59,986 nt of DNA from JALZEG01 sp036258555 (GCA_036258555.1 DATADL010000100.1:1-59986), one strand, 5' to 3'; shown: positions 39,524-48,814, numbered from the stretch's first letter. Made by a program: numbers and translations. Notes: a model not told the origin generated them from the sequence alone.

Positions 39524-41013
39524 GCACGCTCGAGAGGTCGGCGGGGACGCGCGCCGGCGAGGAGGGGTCGACGCCGGTCTTCGAGCGGTCGCGGCCCGGA
39601 CGCCGCGCCTGGTCGCTGCCCGATCCCGGTGACGGCGTCCCGCTGGACGACTTGATCCCGGCCTCGTCGCTGAGGGCCGAGCCCCCCGCCCTCCCGGAGG
39701 TGAGCGAGCGCGACCTCGTGTCGCACTACACGCGCCTGTCGCAGCGCAACTGGGCGATCGACGTCGGCGCTTACCCGCTCGGGTCCTGCACGATGAAGTA
39801 CAACCCGAAGCTCGCAGAGGACGCCGCCGCGCTCGAAGGGTTCCGGGCGCTACACCCCGCGGCCGACGAGGACCTGGCACAGGGCGCGCTCGAGCTCCTG
39901 GGGATCCTGCAGCGCGCGCTGTGCGAGGCGACCGGGATGGCGGCGCTCACGTTCCAGCCCGCGGCGGGCGCGCAGGGCGAGCTGACCGGGCTGCTGATCA
40001 TGCGGGCGTTCCACGCGTCGCGCGGCGAGACGCGCCACCGCGTGATCATCCCGGACTCCGCCCACGGGACGAACCCGGCGAGCGTGAGCCTCGCGGGATA
40101 CCGCGCGCAGGAGGTCCCGTCGGACCAGCGCGGGCTCGTCGACCTCGACGCGCTGCGGGACGTGCTCGACGACGACGTCGCGGGGCTGATGCTCACGAAC
40201 CCGAACACGCTCGGCCTCTTCGAACGGGACATCCAGGAGATCGCGGCCGCTCTGCACGAGGTGGGCGGCCTCCTCTACTACGACGGGGCCAACTTCAACT
40301 CGATCGTCGGCGTCGTCCGACCCGGCGACATGGGCTTCGACATCGTCCACCTGAACCTGCACAAGACGTTCGCAACGCCCCACGGTGGAGGAGGACCGGG
40401 CTCCGGCCCCCTCGCCGTCTCCGACCGGCTCGCGCGCTTCCTGCCGTCACCCGTCCTGGTGCACGACGAGGGGGCGGGCAAGTGGCGCTGGGACGAGGAC
40501 CGGCCGGACTCGATCGGCCGCATCCATTCCTGGCACGGGAACTTCGGGATCAACGTCCGCGCTTACGCGTACCTGCGGTCGCTCGGGCCCGAGGGCCTGA
40601 AGCGAGTCGCAGAGCGCGCGGTGCTGAACGCGAACTACCTGCGCGAGCTGATCTCGGACTCGTTCCCCACGCCGTTCCAGGGCACGTGCATGCACGAGTT
40701 CGTCGCGACCGCGAAGCCGTTGAAGCGCCACGGGGTCAAGGCGATGGACGTCGCGAAGCGCCTCATCGACCTCGGTTACCACCCGCCGACGGTGTACTTC
40801 CCGCTCGTCGTCGAAGAGGCGCTGATGGTCGAGCCGACCGAGACCGAGTCGAAGGAGACCATCGACGGCCTGGCCGCGGCGTTGAACCGGATCGCGGCCG
40901 AGGCGGAGTCGGACCCGGACGTGCTCCATGCCGCGCCCGCGTCGACCCCGGTCCGGCGGCCGGACGAGGCCCGCGCGGCGCGCGACCTGAAGGTGCGCTG
41001 GACCGCCGAATAG
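39520..41013 (+). CDS. gcvPB: glycine dehydrogenase (decarboxylating) subunit 2
   Basis: A 497-residue PLP subunit of the P protein. The PLP Lys is in HLNLHKTFATPHGGGGPG; SHYTRLSQRNWAIDVGAYPLGSCTMKYNP and IPDSAHGTNPAS are conserved. It decarboxylates glycine and passes the aminomethyl group to GcvH. The start overlaps gcvPA by four bases. The 105 bp after it (to the copper oxidase) is AT-richer and holds no gene. Confidence 0.95.
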   Translation: MSTLERSAGTRAGEEGSTPVFERSRPGRRAWSLPDPGDGVPLDDLIPASSLRAEPPALPEVSERDLVSHYTRLSQRNWAIDVGAYPLGSCTMKYNPKLAEDAAALEGFRALHPAADEDLAQGALELLGILQRALCEATGMAALTFQPAAGAQGELTGLLIMRAFHASRGETRHRVIIPDSAHGTNPASVSLAGYRAQEVPSDQRGLVDLDALRDVLDDDVAGLMLTNPNTLGLFERDIQEIAAALHEVGGLLYYDGANFNSIVGVVRPGDMGFDIVHLNLHKTFATPHGGGGPGSGPLAVSDRLARFLPSPVLVHDEGAGKWRWDEDRPDSIGRIHSWHGNFGINVRAYAYLRSLGPEGLKRVAERAVLNANYLRELISDSFPTPFQGTCMHEFVATAKPLKRHGVKAMDVAKRLIDLGYHPPTVYFPLVVEEALMVEPTETESKETIDGLAAALNRIAAEAESDPDVLHAAPASTPVRRPDEARAARDLKVRWTAE

Positions 41014-41118
41014 TCGTCATTGTCCGTATTCGGGCGGTGGTTTTCGTCGTAGCCCCGTGATTGCATGTGCGTGCGGCAGGAAGCGACACCCCCCTCGAGA
41101 GAACGAAAGGCTTCGAGC

Positions 41119-42093
41119 TTGCGCACGTCCACGTCCCGGATCGCATTCGTCCTGGTTCTCGTCGCCGCCGCGCTCGCGGGATCGGTACCGACGCGCGCGC
41201 GGCAGCCGGCGCTCCAGCCGGGGGGCCCCGTATGCGACGACCCGGACCGCGTCGTGTCGCTGTTCGCCACGCCGCTCGGCAACGGCCGTATCGGGTACGG
41301 CACGCAGCCGGGCGAGGCGACGATCCCCGGACCGACGCTCGAGATGGTCGAGGGCGAGTGCCTCGCCGTCACGCTGACGAACGACGCCGACCGCCGCGTG
41401 AGCATCCACTCGCACGGCGTCGACTACACCGTGACGAGCGACGGCACGCCCTTGAACGACAGCTGCGTCGCGCCGGGACGCAGCAAGACGTACTTCTTCC
41501 AGGCCCACCTGCCTTCAACTCGTGCCGACGGCACGGTCGACGCGGGGAGCGCGGGCTACTGGCACTACCACGACCACTGCTACGGGACCGAGCACGGCAC
41601 CGGTGGCGTGTACGCGGGGATGTTCGGCGCGTTCGTCGTGCGGCGCGCCGGCGACCCCGAGCCGGTGCGGACCTGCGTGCTGGTGATGCTGAGGAAGACG
41701 TTCAACCTGCGAAAGGATCCGGCGACGCCTCGGTGCGAGTCGAACGTCGGCGACCGCGTCGAGTTCGTCGTCATCGGCCACGGTGACCTCTTCCACACCT
41801 TCCACCTGCACGGGCATCGCTGGACCGACAACCGCACCGGCGTGGCGGCGACCGTAGACGACGCGACCCGTCTGATCGACAACAAGGTGGTCGGCCCCGC
41901 GGACTCGTTCGGCTTCCAGGTCGTCGCCGGCGAGCACGTGGGTCCCGGTCCGTGGATGTACCACTGTCACGTGCAGGGTCACTCCGACGCGGGGATGTCG
42001 GGGATCTTCGTCGTGAACACGGTCGACGGACGCCGTACGCCGGCGACCGTCGAGGCCCTGCGGGAGCTGCGCCATGCCTCGCACGCTCACTAG
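41119..42093 (+). CDS. exported two-domain multicopper oxidase
   Basis: A 324-residue protein from TTG 41119. Signal peptide: RTSTSRIAFVLVLVAAALAG. The copper ligands are complete in four places: HSHGVDY, WHYHDHC, HTFHLHGHRW and YHCHVQGHSDAGMSG; the last includes the type 1 copper Cys. The size fits two-domain (small laccase) enzymes that trimerise. TTG 41119 is chosen because AAAGG lies eight bases upstream and the signal peptide begins there; ATG 41065 would add 18 hydrophilic residues. Its end overlaps the cupredoxin fusion gene by 20 bases. Confidence 0.87.
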   Translation: MRTSTSRIAFVLVLVAAALAGSVPTRARQPALQPGGPVCDDPDRVVSLFATPLGNGRIGYGTQPGEATIPGPTLEMVEGECLAVTLTNDADRRVSIHSHGVDYTVTSDGTPLNDSCVAPGRSKTYFFQAHLPSTRADGTVDAGSAGYWHYHDHCYGTEHGTGGVYAGMFGAFVVRRAGDPEPVRTCVLVMLRKTFNLRKDPATPRCESNVGDRVEFVVIGHGDLFHTFHLHGHRWTDNRTGVAATVDDATRLIDNKVVGPADSFGFQVVAGEHVGPGPWMYHCHVQGHSDAGMSGIFVVNTVDGRRTPATVEALRELRHASHAH

Positions 42094-43525
42094 CGCGGGG
42101 GCCGCGGTCCTGCTGGTGCTGGCGGGGCTCGCCGCCTCGCCGGCGCGGGCGGCGGACGCGACGGTCACGATGAGGGAGAACTTCTTCACGCCCCAGGAGG
42201 TCCGGATCGACCCGGGTGACACCGTCACCTGGTCGCACGCCGGGACCCGCACGCACGACGTCACCTCCGACACCGGCGCGTTCGCGTCGCCCGGCCTCGC
42301 GCGGGGCGGCACCTTCAGCCACACGTTCGCCGACGAGGGGACGTACTACTACCACTGCAGCATCCACGGGCGGCCCGGCAAGCAGGGGATGTGGGGGGTC
42401 GTGGTGGTCGGCGACCCGAAGGACGACCCGTCGGAGGAGCGGCCGAGGATCGACGTGCCCGGCGACTTCAAGACGATCCAGGCCGCGGTGGACGCGGCCG
42501 AGCCGGGCTCCACCATCGTCGTCGCGCCCGGCACCTACCGGGGTGACGTGCGGATCACGACCGACGACCTGATCCTTCGGGGGGTCGACCGCTACCGCAC
42601 GGTCCTCCACGGCGCCGACGAGCGCGCCACCGGGATACTCGTCGAAGGGGCCTCGAAGGTCACGGTCGCGAACCTGACCGTTCGCAACTTCACCGTCGAC
42701 GGGATCTCGTTCGTCGACGCGACGCGCTACACGGTCAAGGGGATCGAGGCGATAAAGAACCGTATGCACGGCGTGTCGGCCGTGCGGTCGTACGAGGGCG
42801 TCGTCCGGTCGTCGTTCGGGTGGGGGAGCGGCGAAGCCGCGTTCTACGTCGGCGACTGCATGGGCTGCGGCGTCCTCGTCGACGAGGTCGAGGGCCGCGC
42901 GAGCCACGCCGGCTTCGCGGTCGTGGACGCCACGGGCGTCACGATCCGGTCGTCGTCGGCGGTCGGCAACGGCGTCGGGATGGCGCTCCTGTCCACGGCC
43001 GGCGGCGAGAGATCTCCGGGTCGCGGCGCCCTGCTCGTCGACAACTTCGTGCGCGGCGAGGGCGGTCCGGAGCTTCCCCCGCCCCGCTCGGCGGAGACGT
43101 TCGGCGTCCCGCGGGGGACGGGGGTCTGGCTCGCCGGGGTCGGGAACGCGATCGTGCGCGAGAACAGGTTCTTCGACCACGCGCGCTACGGGATCCTCCT
43201 GTCGGCGACCGCCGACGGGCTCGTGCCGTTCCACAACACCGTCGCGGAGAACGCGATCAGCTCGGCGGGGCAGGGCACGATCGCGTGGGACGGCGCGGGC
43301 CGCGACAACTGCTTCGACCGCAACGAGTTCGCCGAGCCTGCCGCGCCCCCCGACATCGAGAAGCACACCTGCGACAAGCGGCCCTTCGCCGGCGAGCCGT
43401 ACGAGCCGGTGCGCGCCGACGTGGCCGAGGCGCTGCCCGCCAGCCTGGCGCTCGAGACCGCCGAGCCGCGCGAGCCGGACCGGCCGGCGTGTCAGAAGGG
43501 CAAGCCGGGCTGCCGCCGTCACTGA
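42074..43525 (+). CDS. exported cupredoxin / right-handed beta-helix fusion
   Basis: A 483-residue protein. Signal peptide residues 1-27. Residues 28-115 are a plastocyanin-like domain with type 1 copper ligands His in GTRTHDVTSD and the C-x2-H-x4 region YYYHCSIHGRPGKQGMWG. Residues 125-430 are a parallel beta-helix of the NosD/CASH kind (IQAAVDAAEPGSTIVVAPGTYRG and many short repeats with G-V/I-N). The tail is Pro/Glu/Lys-rich. Coupling with the upstream copper oxidase suggests electron transfer or copper handling on the surface, but that is inference. Confidence 0.82.
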   Translation: MPRTLTSAGAAVLLVLAGLAASPARAADATVTMRENFFTPQEVRIDPGDTVTWSHAGTRTHDVTSDTGAFASPGLARGGTFSHTFADEGTYYYHCSIHGRPGKQGMWGVVVVGDPKDDPSEERPRIDVPGDFKTIQAAVDAAEPGSTIVVAPGTYRGDVRITTDDLILRGVDRYRTVLHGADERATGILVEGASKVTVANLTVRNFTVDGISFVDATRYTVKGIEAIKNRMHGVSAVRSYEGVVRSSFGWGSGEAAFYVGDCMGCGVLVDEVEGRASHAGFAVVDATGVTIRSSSAVGNGVGMALLSTAGGERSPGRGALLVDNFVRGEGGPELPPPRSAETFGVPRGTGVWLAGVGNAIVRENRFFDHARYGILLSATADGLVPFHNTVAENAISSAGQGTIAWDGAGRDNCFDRNEFAEPAAPPDIEKHTCDKRPFAGEPYEPVRADVAEALPASLALETAEPREPDRPACQKGKPGCRRH

Positions 43526-43556
43526 GCGAGCGGCGGAGGCATAAGCTGGCCTCCGG

Positions 43557-45251
43557 ATGAAGAGGGGCAGCGCGTACGGGGGGATCCTGCTTGCACTCGC
43601 ACTGGCGGCCCCCGCCGCGCCCGCTTCACAGGACCGCGGCCGTCCCCGGTTGACCACGCTCGATCGCACGATCGTGGGAGAGGGCGACAAGGACCTCGCC
43701 TACGGTCCCGGCGAGAGGCGCGTCACGCGCACGCTCGGGTGGAAGGACCCCGGCGGAACCGGCATCCCGCTCGTGGGCTTCAAGCAGCTCAGCGACGTCC
43801 ACGTGATCGACGAGGAGTCGCCGGCGCGAGTCGAGTACTTCGACGGGTGCAGCACGCCCTTCAACGCGGCTTATCGCGTCCAGGAGGCGATGTCCTTGCA
43901 GGTCGGGGACTCGATGCTGCGACGGCTCGCGCGCATCAGCCGCGGCCCCGCCACGAACGTGCCGCTCTCGTTCGTCGTCTCCACCGGCGACAACATCGAC
44001 AACAACCAGCTGAACGAGCTGAGGCAGTTCATCAGGCTCCTCGACGGGGGCCGCGTCGACCCGAACTCGGGAGGGCCCGGCTATCACGGCTACACGCAGG
44101 AGCACTTCGCGCCGGCGCTTCCGACCGAGATCCTCGAGCTCGCCCAGGAGCCGTTCGACGCGATCGGCACGAAGGCGCCCTGGTACGCCGTGCAGGGCAA
44201 CCACGACGGCCTCGTGCAGGGGAACGCGCCGCAGAACCCCGGGTTCGAGGCCGTCGCGGTCGGCGGGCGCAAGGCCTTCGTCCCCATCGACGGCTACGAC
44301 AACTGCCCGCAGGATCCCGAGGACTCCGACCAGGTCGAGGACCTGATGACGAACCTGGTCAACACGAGCTCGGAGGAGGTGCCGGCCGACGCGGAGCGGG
44401 TCTTCGTCGACCACGAGGAGCTCGTCGAGGAGTTCTTCCAGAGCGAGGGCCGCCCCTACGGCCACGGCCTCGCCCGGGCCCCCCAGGACCCGATGCACGA
44501 CTCCCGCGCCGGCTACTACAGCTTCCCGATGGGACGGCGCGTGCGCGGCATCTCGCTCGACACGATCTCCTACGACGGCGTGTCGGAGGGGCACGTGCCG
44601 GACCCGCAGTTCCGGTGGCTGCGCAAGGAGCTGCGGAAGTGGAGCGAGGTCTACTTCGCCGGAGGAGAGCGCAAGGTCAACCGCAAGGGCCGCAACCGGC
44701 TGATCGTGATCTTCTCCCACCATTCGTCGGACACGCTGAGGAACCCCGGAGGCGACGCCGAGGGCCACCCGTTCCACTGCTTCCGCAAGAGCGACCAGCC
44801 CGAGTGCGCGGACGGCGAGGGATTGAAGAACCTCCTCCACCGCTTCCCGAACGTCGTGGCCTGGGTGAACGGGCACGAGCACAACAACGCCGTGCGCGCC
44901 TTCCCGGCCCCCGGGAACCGCGACCCGGCCCGCGGGTTCTGGGAGGTGAACACGGCCGCGCACATCGACTGGCCGCAGCAGTCGCGGCTGATCGAGATCG
45001 CGTGGAAGCCGGGGGCCCGGGCGGACACGGTCTTCGTCTACGGGACCGTCGTCGACCACGGCGCCGCGCCCGACCCCGACCGCGGCGACCAGTCGACGGT
45101 CGCCTACCTGTCGTCGGTGTCCCGGGTCGAGGCGTACTACGACGCCTGCGTGCGGGAGGGCCAGGCGGCCTGCGAGGCCGGCGGCCGCCGCAAGGACCGG
45201 AACGTCAAGCTGGTCGTCAAGGCGCCGTTCGACCTCGGCCCCCGCAGGTAA
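43557..45251 (+). CDS. exported metallophosphoesterase
   Basis: A 564-residue calcineurin-like phosphoesterase with a signal peptide (residues 1-23). All metal-binding motifs are present: QLSDVHV (D-x-H), STGDNIDNNQ (GD), VQGNHDG (GNHD), IFSHHSS and NGHEHNN (GHxH). A large insert lies between GNHD and the C-terminal His motifs. It resembles the actinobacterial exported family first annotated in Propionibacterium (PPA1498 type, recalled). A TAAGCT box (43542-43547) lies nine bases before the ATG. Substrate unknown. Confidence 0.86.
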   Translation: MKRGSAYGGILLALALAAPAAPASQDRGRPRLTTLDRTIVGEGDKDLAYGPGERRVTRTLGWKDPGGTGIPLVGFKQLSDVHVIDEESPARVEYFDGCSTPFNAAYRVQEAMSLQVGDSMLRRLARISRGPATNVPLSFVVSTGDNIDNNQLNELRQFIRLLDGGRVDPNSGGPGYHGYTQEHFAPALPTEILELAQEPFDAIGTKAPWYAVQGNHDGLVQGNAPQNPGFEAVAVGGRKAFVPIDGYDNCPQDPEDSDQVEDLMTNLVNTSSEEVPADAERVFVDHEELVEEFFQSEGRPYGHGLARAPQDPMHDSRAGYYSFPMGRRVRGISLDTISYDGVSEGHVPDPQFRWLRKELRKWSEVYFAGGERKVNRKGRNRLIVIFSHHSSDTLRNPGGDAEGHPFHCFRKSDQPECADGEGLKNLLHRFPNVVAWVNGHEHNNAVRAFPAPGNRDPARGFWEVNTAAHIDWPQQSRLIEIAWKPGARADTVFVYGTVVDHGAAPDPDRGDQSTVAYLSSVSRVEAYYDACVREGQAACEAGGRRKDRNVKLVVKAPFDLGPRR

Positions 45252-45270
45252 CCGACCAAACGGGGCGAAC

Positions 45271-45290
45271 CCTGACAGAACACCGTCAGG
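45271..45290 (+). other. small hairpin between phosphoesterase and carboxypeptidase genes
   Basis: CCTGAC and GTCAGG with an eight-base loop, 19 bases before the GTG of the next gene. No T-run follows. It may be a weak terminator or an operator. Confidence 0.35.
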
Positions 45291-45309
45291 CTTATCGCGG
45301 GAGGCATCA

Positions 45310-47457
45310 GTGAGGTTCCGTTCTACAGCGGCGGCCGTGGCCGCCGGCATGCTCGCAGTCACGCTCGTCCCGGCGGCGTCGTTCGCGACCCCCGTGTGCA
45401 CCGACGGCTTCCAGGGAGGGCCTCCGCAGGCTGTCTGCGGCAACCGGATCTTCCCCGAGGCCGCAGTAGCCCGCTCCTACGTCCAGTACCTGCCGGACCC
45501 CGCCACGGGGTTCCGCGAGTTCGAGCACGGCATCAAGTACATGGCCGAGGCGTTCCCGCGCTGGATCTCGGTGATGAACCTCAGGAACGTCTACGAGGAC
45601 GACGCGGTGAGCGCGTGGGAGGACGGGATCCGGTCCTACGAGAAGGACGACACCGACGACGGCCTCGACATCTGGGTGATAAAGATCACCGACCACAACG
45701 TCCCCGACCGCGGCAAGGAGACGCTGTTCTTCTCGCTGTCGGTCCACGGCAACGAGAGGGGAGGGCTCGAGGGCGGCCTCCGCACGGCCGAGGACCTCGC
45801 CCGCGCCGCGGAGGACGGCGGCACCATCGTCGACGGGATCGACAACTACGAGACGACCACCGGCCGCAAACCGAAGTTCCACGAGTACGAGGTGCGCGAC
45901 GTCCTGAGGCGCGAGGCGGTCTACCTCGCGGTCTTCAACCCGGACGGCTGGGCGGTGGGGGACCACTACCACGAGCCTCCGCTCCCGTACGAGCGCGGGA
46001 ACTCGCTCGGCACCGACCTCAACCGCCAGATGCCGACGATCGGCCGCATCAACGAGAACCGAAACCCGCTCCAGGAGAGCGAGATGTTCTACGGCCACAA
46101 GTTCATGCACGAGGTGGCGAACGAGGGCATCAACAACAAGATGGCGTACGGCGCGGACGTGCACGGCGAGCTGACGTCGAACGCGTACATCGACATCATG
46201 TACCCGGCGGGACAGTTCGACTCGGTCGACCACCGGCGGCTCATGGCGATCGCCGAGCGGACGAAGTCCGTCGTCGACGCGACCCTCTACCAGGGGATCG
46301 TCGACCAGATAGAGGAGGGCAGCGGCGGCAACAGCAGCAACCCCGACTCGGAGGTCCCGACGAAGCCCGCGGCGTGGGGCACGGTCTGGGACACGCTCGG
46401 CTACACCGACACGGGCTTCATCGGCGACTACATGGCGACCGACCTCGGCGTCACCGGGATGGACTACGAGATCTTCCTGAACCACACGGTCCCGGACAAG
46501 AACTGGAACGTGTACCTCCAGGAGAACCACATCAACGGGACGCGGGCGATCATCAAGACCGCGATGGCGTACGCGCTGACGCAGACGAAGGAGTTCAACG
46601 CGAAGACGGTGCGCCTAGACACGAAGGGGATCGCGGGCTACGTCTTCGACCCGAAACCGGTGTCGTCCAGGGACAAGAACGGGCCGGGAACGCTTCCGGG
46701 GCCGAACAAGGACGGGATCGGCGCAGACGGCCGCAAGGTCCGCCAGCGTCACTACCGGGTCAGCAACATGAGGTGGTTCCGCGACACGTCGCGGCTCATG
46801 CCGAAGCCGTTCGTCCCGATGAGCACGCGCAAGATCGCGCGGCAGCGGGGCTACCTCGACAAGCTCGACACGCTCGTGATCGCCGACCGGGCGCGGCCCC
46901 GTGACAAGAGGGGGAAGGTCGCCAAGCCGAGCACGTACTTCGCCAACATCGGCCGCTGGGTCCGCAAGGGCGGGAACCTCGTCCTGACCGACAGGGCCCT
47001 GCGGGTGCTGCCGAAGATCGGCGTGGTCGACAAGGGCGCGGTCAGCAACGTCAAGGTCTACCAGCCGTATGCGGACTTCGCCGACTTCGAGCACCCGATG
47101 GCCGAGGGCCTGCGCCCGAACGCCCGCCAGCTCGTCGAGACGGCGCCGCTGGGCTACTGCATCGGCAACGAGTGCTCGCCGATGACGGTCGTCGACGAGG
47201 CGGCCTGGACCGACGCGGGCGGCCACGTCGTCGGAACGACCGGCGACGGCCGCGTGAGCGTTGGCGAGATCGAGCTGGGCAAGGGCAAGATCCGGATCCT
47301 CGGGGGAGCCCTGCCGAGGCCGACCGAGGCCTACGACCACCGCTACGGGCTGAGGGACTACGCGATGACGTACTCGGGCCTGTACATCATGGAGAACTCG
47401 ATAGTGCACGACGCGCCGAACCTGGGAGCCGCGCGCAAGCTGACCCGCACGCTCTAG
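45310..47457 (+). CDS. exported M14 zinc carboxypeptidase
   Basis: A 715-residue exported protein with a signal peptide (residues 1-27). The catalytic domain (about 60-440) has the first zinc motif H-x-x-E in SVHGNERGGLEGG, the distal His in GADVHGELTSN, and a candidate catalytic Glu in GMDYEIFLNH. The C-terminal part (about 500-715) looks like a beta-rich accessory domain. GTG 45310 has GGGAGG five bases upstream. It is probably extracellular protein or peptide degradation, last gene of the exported cluster. Confidence 0.85.
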   Translation: MRFRSTAAAVAAGMLAVTLVPAASFATPVCTDGFQGGPPQAVCGNRIFPEAAVARSYVQYLPDPATGFREFEHGIKYMAEAFPRWISVMNLRNVYEDDAVSAWEDGIRSYEKDDTDDGLDIWVIKITDHNVPDRGKETLFFSLSVHGNERGGLEGGLRTAEDLARAAEDGGTIVDGIDNYETTTGRKPKFHEYEVRDVLRREAVYLAVFNPDGWAVGDHYHEPPLPYERGNSLGTDLNRQMPTIGRINENRNPLQESEMFYGHKFMHEVANEGINNKMAYGADVHGELTSNAYIDIMYPAGQFDSVDHRRLMAIAERTKSVVDATLYQGIVDQIEEGSGGNSSNPDSEVPTKPAAWGTVWDTLGYTDTGFIGDYMATDLGVTGMDYEIFLNHTVPDKNWNVYLQENHINGTRAIIKTAMAYALTQTKEFNAKTVRLDTKGIAGYVFDPKPVSSRDKNGPGTLPGPNKDGIGADGRKVRQRHYRVSNMRWFRDTSRLMPKPFVPMSTRKIARQRGYLDKLDTLVIADRARPRDKRGKVAKPSTYFANIGRWVRKGGNLVLTDRALRVLPKIGVVDKGAVSNVKVYQPYADFADFEHPMAEGLRPNARQLVETAPLGYCIGNECSPMTVVDEAAWTDAGGHVVGTTGDGRVSVGEIELGKGKIRILGGALPRPTEAYDHRYGLRDYAMTYSGLYIMENSIVHDAPNLGAARKLTRTL

Positions 47458-47513
47458 GCCCCTCACTGAGCGCGGCGTGACGCACGGCGAGGCTCTTTCC
47501 TCAATGAGGGGCC
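47457..47513 (+). terminator. inverted repeat after the carboxypeptidase gene
   Basis: GGCCCCTCA (47457-47465, starting in the stop codon) and TGAGGGGCC (47505-47513), nine perfect pairs around a 39-base loop. No U-run, so a factor-dependent or structural end is possible. Confidence 0.4.
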
Positions 47514-47594
47514 GGGGAGGGGCGTCCTCGTGAGCGGGTTTACATAGCGTGCATTATGGGCGTCGGCGGGCCCTAGCCCGTCGGCGAGCCGGGA

Positions 47595-47683
47595 AGGGCC
47601 GGTCAGGCCCGGCGGCCACTCCCGGCCCTGACGCGATGTTTCTCACATCGGGCACGTTTGGCGAGCGCCATGTGAGAAACGTC
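47595..47683. other. two further stem-loops between convergent genes
   Basis: Stem A: AGGGCCGG (47595-47602) with CCGGCCCT (47622-47629). Stem B: GTTTCTCACAT (47638-47648) with ATGTGAGAAAC (47670-47680), extended by three more pairs (one G-T) to 47635-47683. Stem B is strong, 14 pairs, loop 21 bases. The 236-bp region 47458-47693 holds no credible gene. Bidirectional termination or a small RNA are the likely explanations. Confidence 0.5.
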
Positions 47684-47693
47684 GGCCCGGCGC

Positions 47694-48428
47694 TCAGCCC
47701 CGGCGGCGGCCCCCGAACCGGTCCCTCAGCCCCCAGCGCGTCACCTGCAGCAGCGCCTCCGCCACTATGCGGCGGCTCATCTTCGACTTGCCCGCAACCC
47801 GTTCGGTGAACGTGATCGGGACCTCGGCGATGGTGCCGCCGGCCCTGAAGACGCGGCGCGTCATCTCGATCTGGAAGCCGTAGCCCTCCGACCGCACCGA
47901 CGACAGATCCTCACGTTCCAGGACCTCGGCGCGGTAGGCGCGGAACCCCGCCGTCGAGTCCCTGACCGGGTACCCGAGCCACGCCCGGGCGTAGAGGTTC
48001 CCCCCGGCCGACAGCGCCCGGCGCAGCGGCCCCCAGTTCTCTGTCCCCCCGCCGTCCACGTAGCGGGAGCCGATGGCGAGATCCGCCCCCGCCCGTAGCC
48101 GGTCCAGCAGCCGCGGGACGTCCGCCGGGTCGTGGGACAGGTCGGCGTCCATCTCGACGAACGCCCAGTAGCCGCGCTCCAGCCCCCACCGGAACCCCGT
48201 CACGTACGCGGTGCCGAGCCCCTGCTTGTGCGACCGCTCGAGCAGCTGGATCGAATGCGCCGACTCCGCGGCGAGCGACTTCACCACCGAGGCCGTCCCG
48301 TCGGGAGATCCGTCGTCGACGACGAGCAGCTCCACCGAGTCGCCGGCGGCGTCGAACAGGCGGGCCGCGACCTCCGCGATGCTCTCGCGCTCGTTGTAGG
48401 TCGGGACGATCACCAGTGCACGCGACAC
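47694..48428 (-). CDS. polyprenol-phosphate mannosyltransferase (GT2, Ppm1/DPM1 type)
   Basis: A 244-residue GT2 enzyme. It opens ALVIVPTYNERESIAEV, has the nucleotide-sugar motifs VVDDGSPDGTA and EMDADLSHDP, and LSAGGNLYARAWLGYPVRDSTAGFRAYR. This is the catalytic domain of dolichol/polyprenol-phosphate mannose synthases, which make lipid-linked mannose for envelope glycans. GTG 48428 is preceded by a minus-strand TACGGT box six bases away. It lies 24 bases after the DUF4193 gene on the same strand. Confidence 0.87.
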   Translation of the reverse strand: MSRALVIVPTYNERESIAEVAARLFDAAGDSVELLVVDDGSPDGTASVVKSLAAESAHSIQLLERSHKQGLGTAYVTGFRWGLERGYWAFVEMDADLSHDPADVPRLLDRLRAGADLAIGSRYVDGGGTENWGPLRRALSAGGNLYARAWLGYPVRDSTAGFRAYRAEVLEREDLSSVRSEGYGFQIEMTRRVFRAGGTIAEVPITFTERVAGKSKMSRRIVAEALLQVTRWGLRDRFGGRRRG

Positions 48429-48434
48429 CCGTGC

Positions 48435-48440
48435 ACCGTA
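48435..48440 (-). promoter_or_regulatory. leaderless-type -10 box of the mannosyltransferase
   Basis: Minus strand TACGGT exactly six bases before GTG 48428. No Shine-Dalgarno sequence lies between it and the start. Confidence 0.6.
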
Positions 48441-48451
48441 ACTGGAACGCG

Positions 48452-48814
48452 TTACACGCAGTCCCGGCAGAGCCCCCGCTCGGCGTCGGCCAGCTGCACC
48501 CTCGCCTTCACGAGGTGGCAGCGGTTGCACACGAACTCCTGTCGGTCCTTGAGCGGGATCACGCGCGCCGGGATGGGCTCGATCGACGGGATCGTCTCCG
48601 GCTCGGACGCGAGGCTCAGGATGTCCTCGTCGTCGTCGGAGTCTTCGGTCCCCCGCCGCGCCGCGGCCCTCTGCGCGAGCAGCTCCTCGAGGCTGGACTC
48701 GTCCTCTTCGTCCTCGTCGTCGGTCGCGGCGAGCGCCAGCTCCTCGTCGTCGTCGCCGAGCTCCTCGTCTTCGAGCTCTTCTTCGTTCTCTATCTCGTCT
48801 TCTTCGGCGAACAC
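48452..48814 (-). CDS. DUF4193-like actinobacterial zinc-ribbon protein with acidic N-terminus
   Basis: A 120-residue protein. Residues 1-70 are extremely acidic (runs of Asp and Glu). The C-terminal part has a zinc ribbon, CNRC (C96, C99) and CRDC (C116, C119), with ARVIPLKDRQEFVCNRCHLV as in the actinobacterial DUF4193 family. Function is unknown; similar acidic proteins can bind basic nucleic-acid proteins or RNA polymerase, but that is not shown. GTG 48814 has GAAGGAGCG upstream. Confidence 0.78.
   Translation of the reverse strand: MFAEEDEIENEEELEDEELGDDDEELALAATDDEDEEDESSLEELLAQRAAARRGTEDSDDDEDILSLASEPETIPSIEPIPARVIPLKDRQEFVCNRCHLVKARVQLADAERGLCRDCV

Noticed and set aside
47590..47630. 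Signal recognition particle RNA
   Set aside because: GGTCAGGCCCGG resembles the SRP core, but the following AAGGGAGCAGCC part is missing and the folding is different.
47549..47809. Plus-strand frame of 86 residues after the carboxypeptidase
   Set aside because: Composition is that of a shadow frame, and it overlaps stem-loops and the mannosyltransferase gene.
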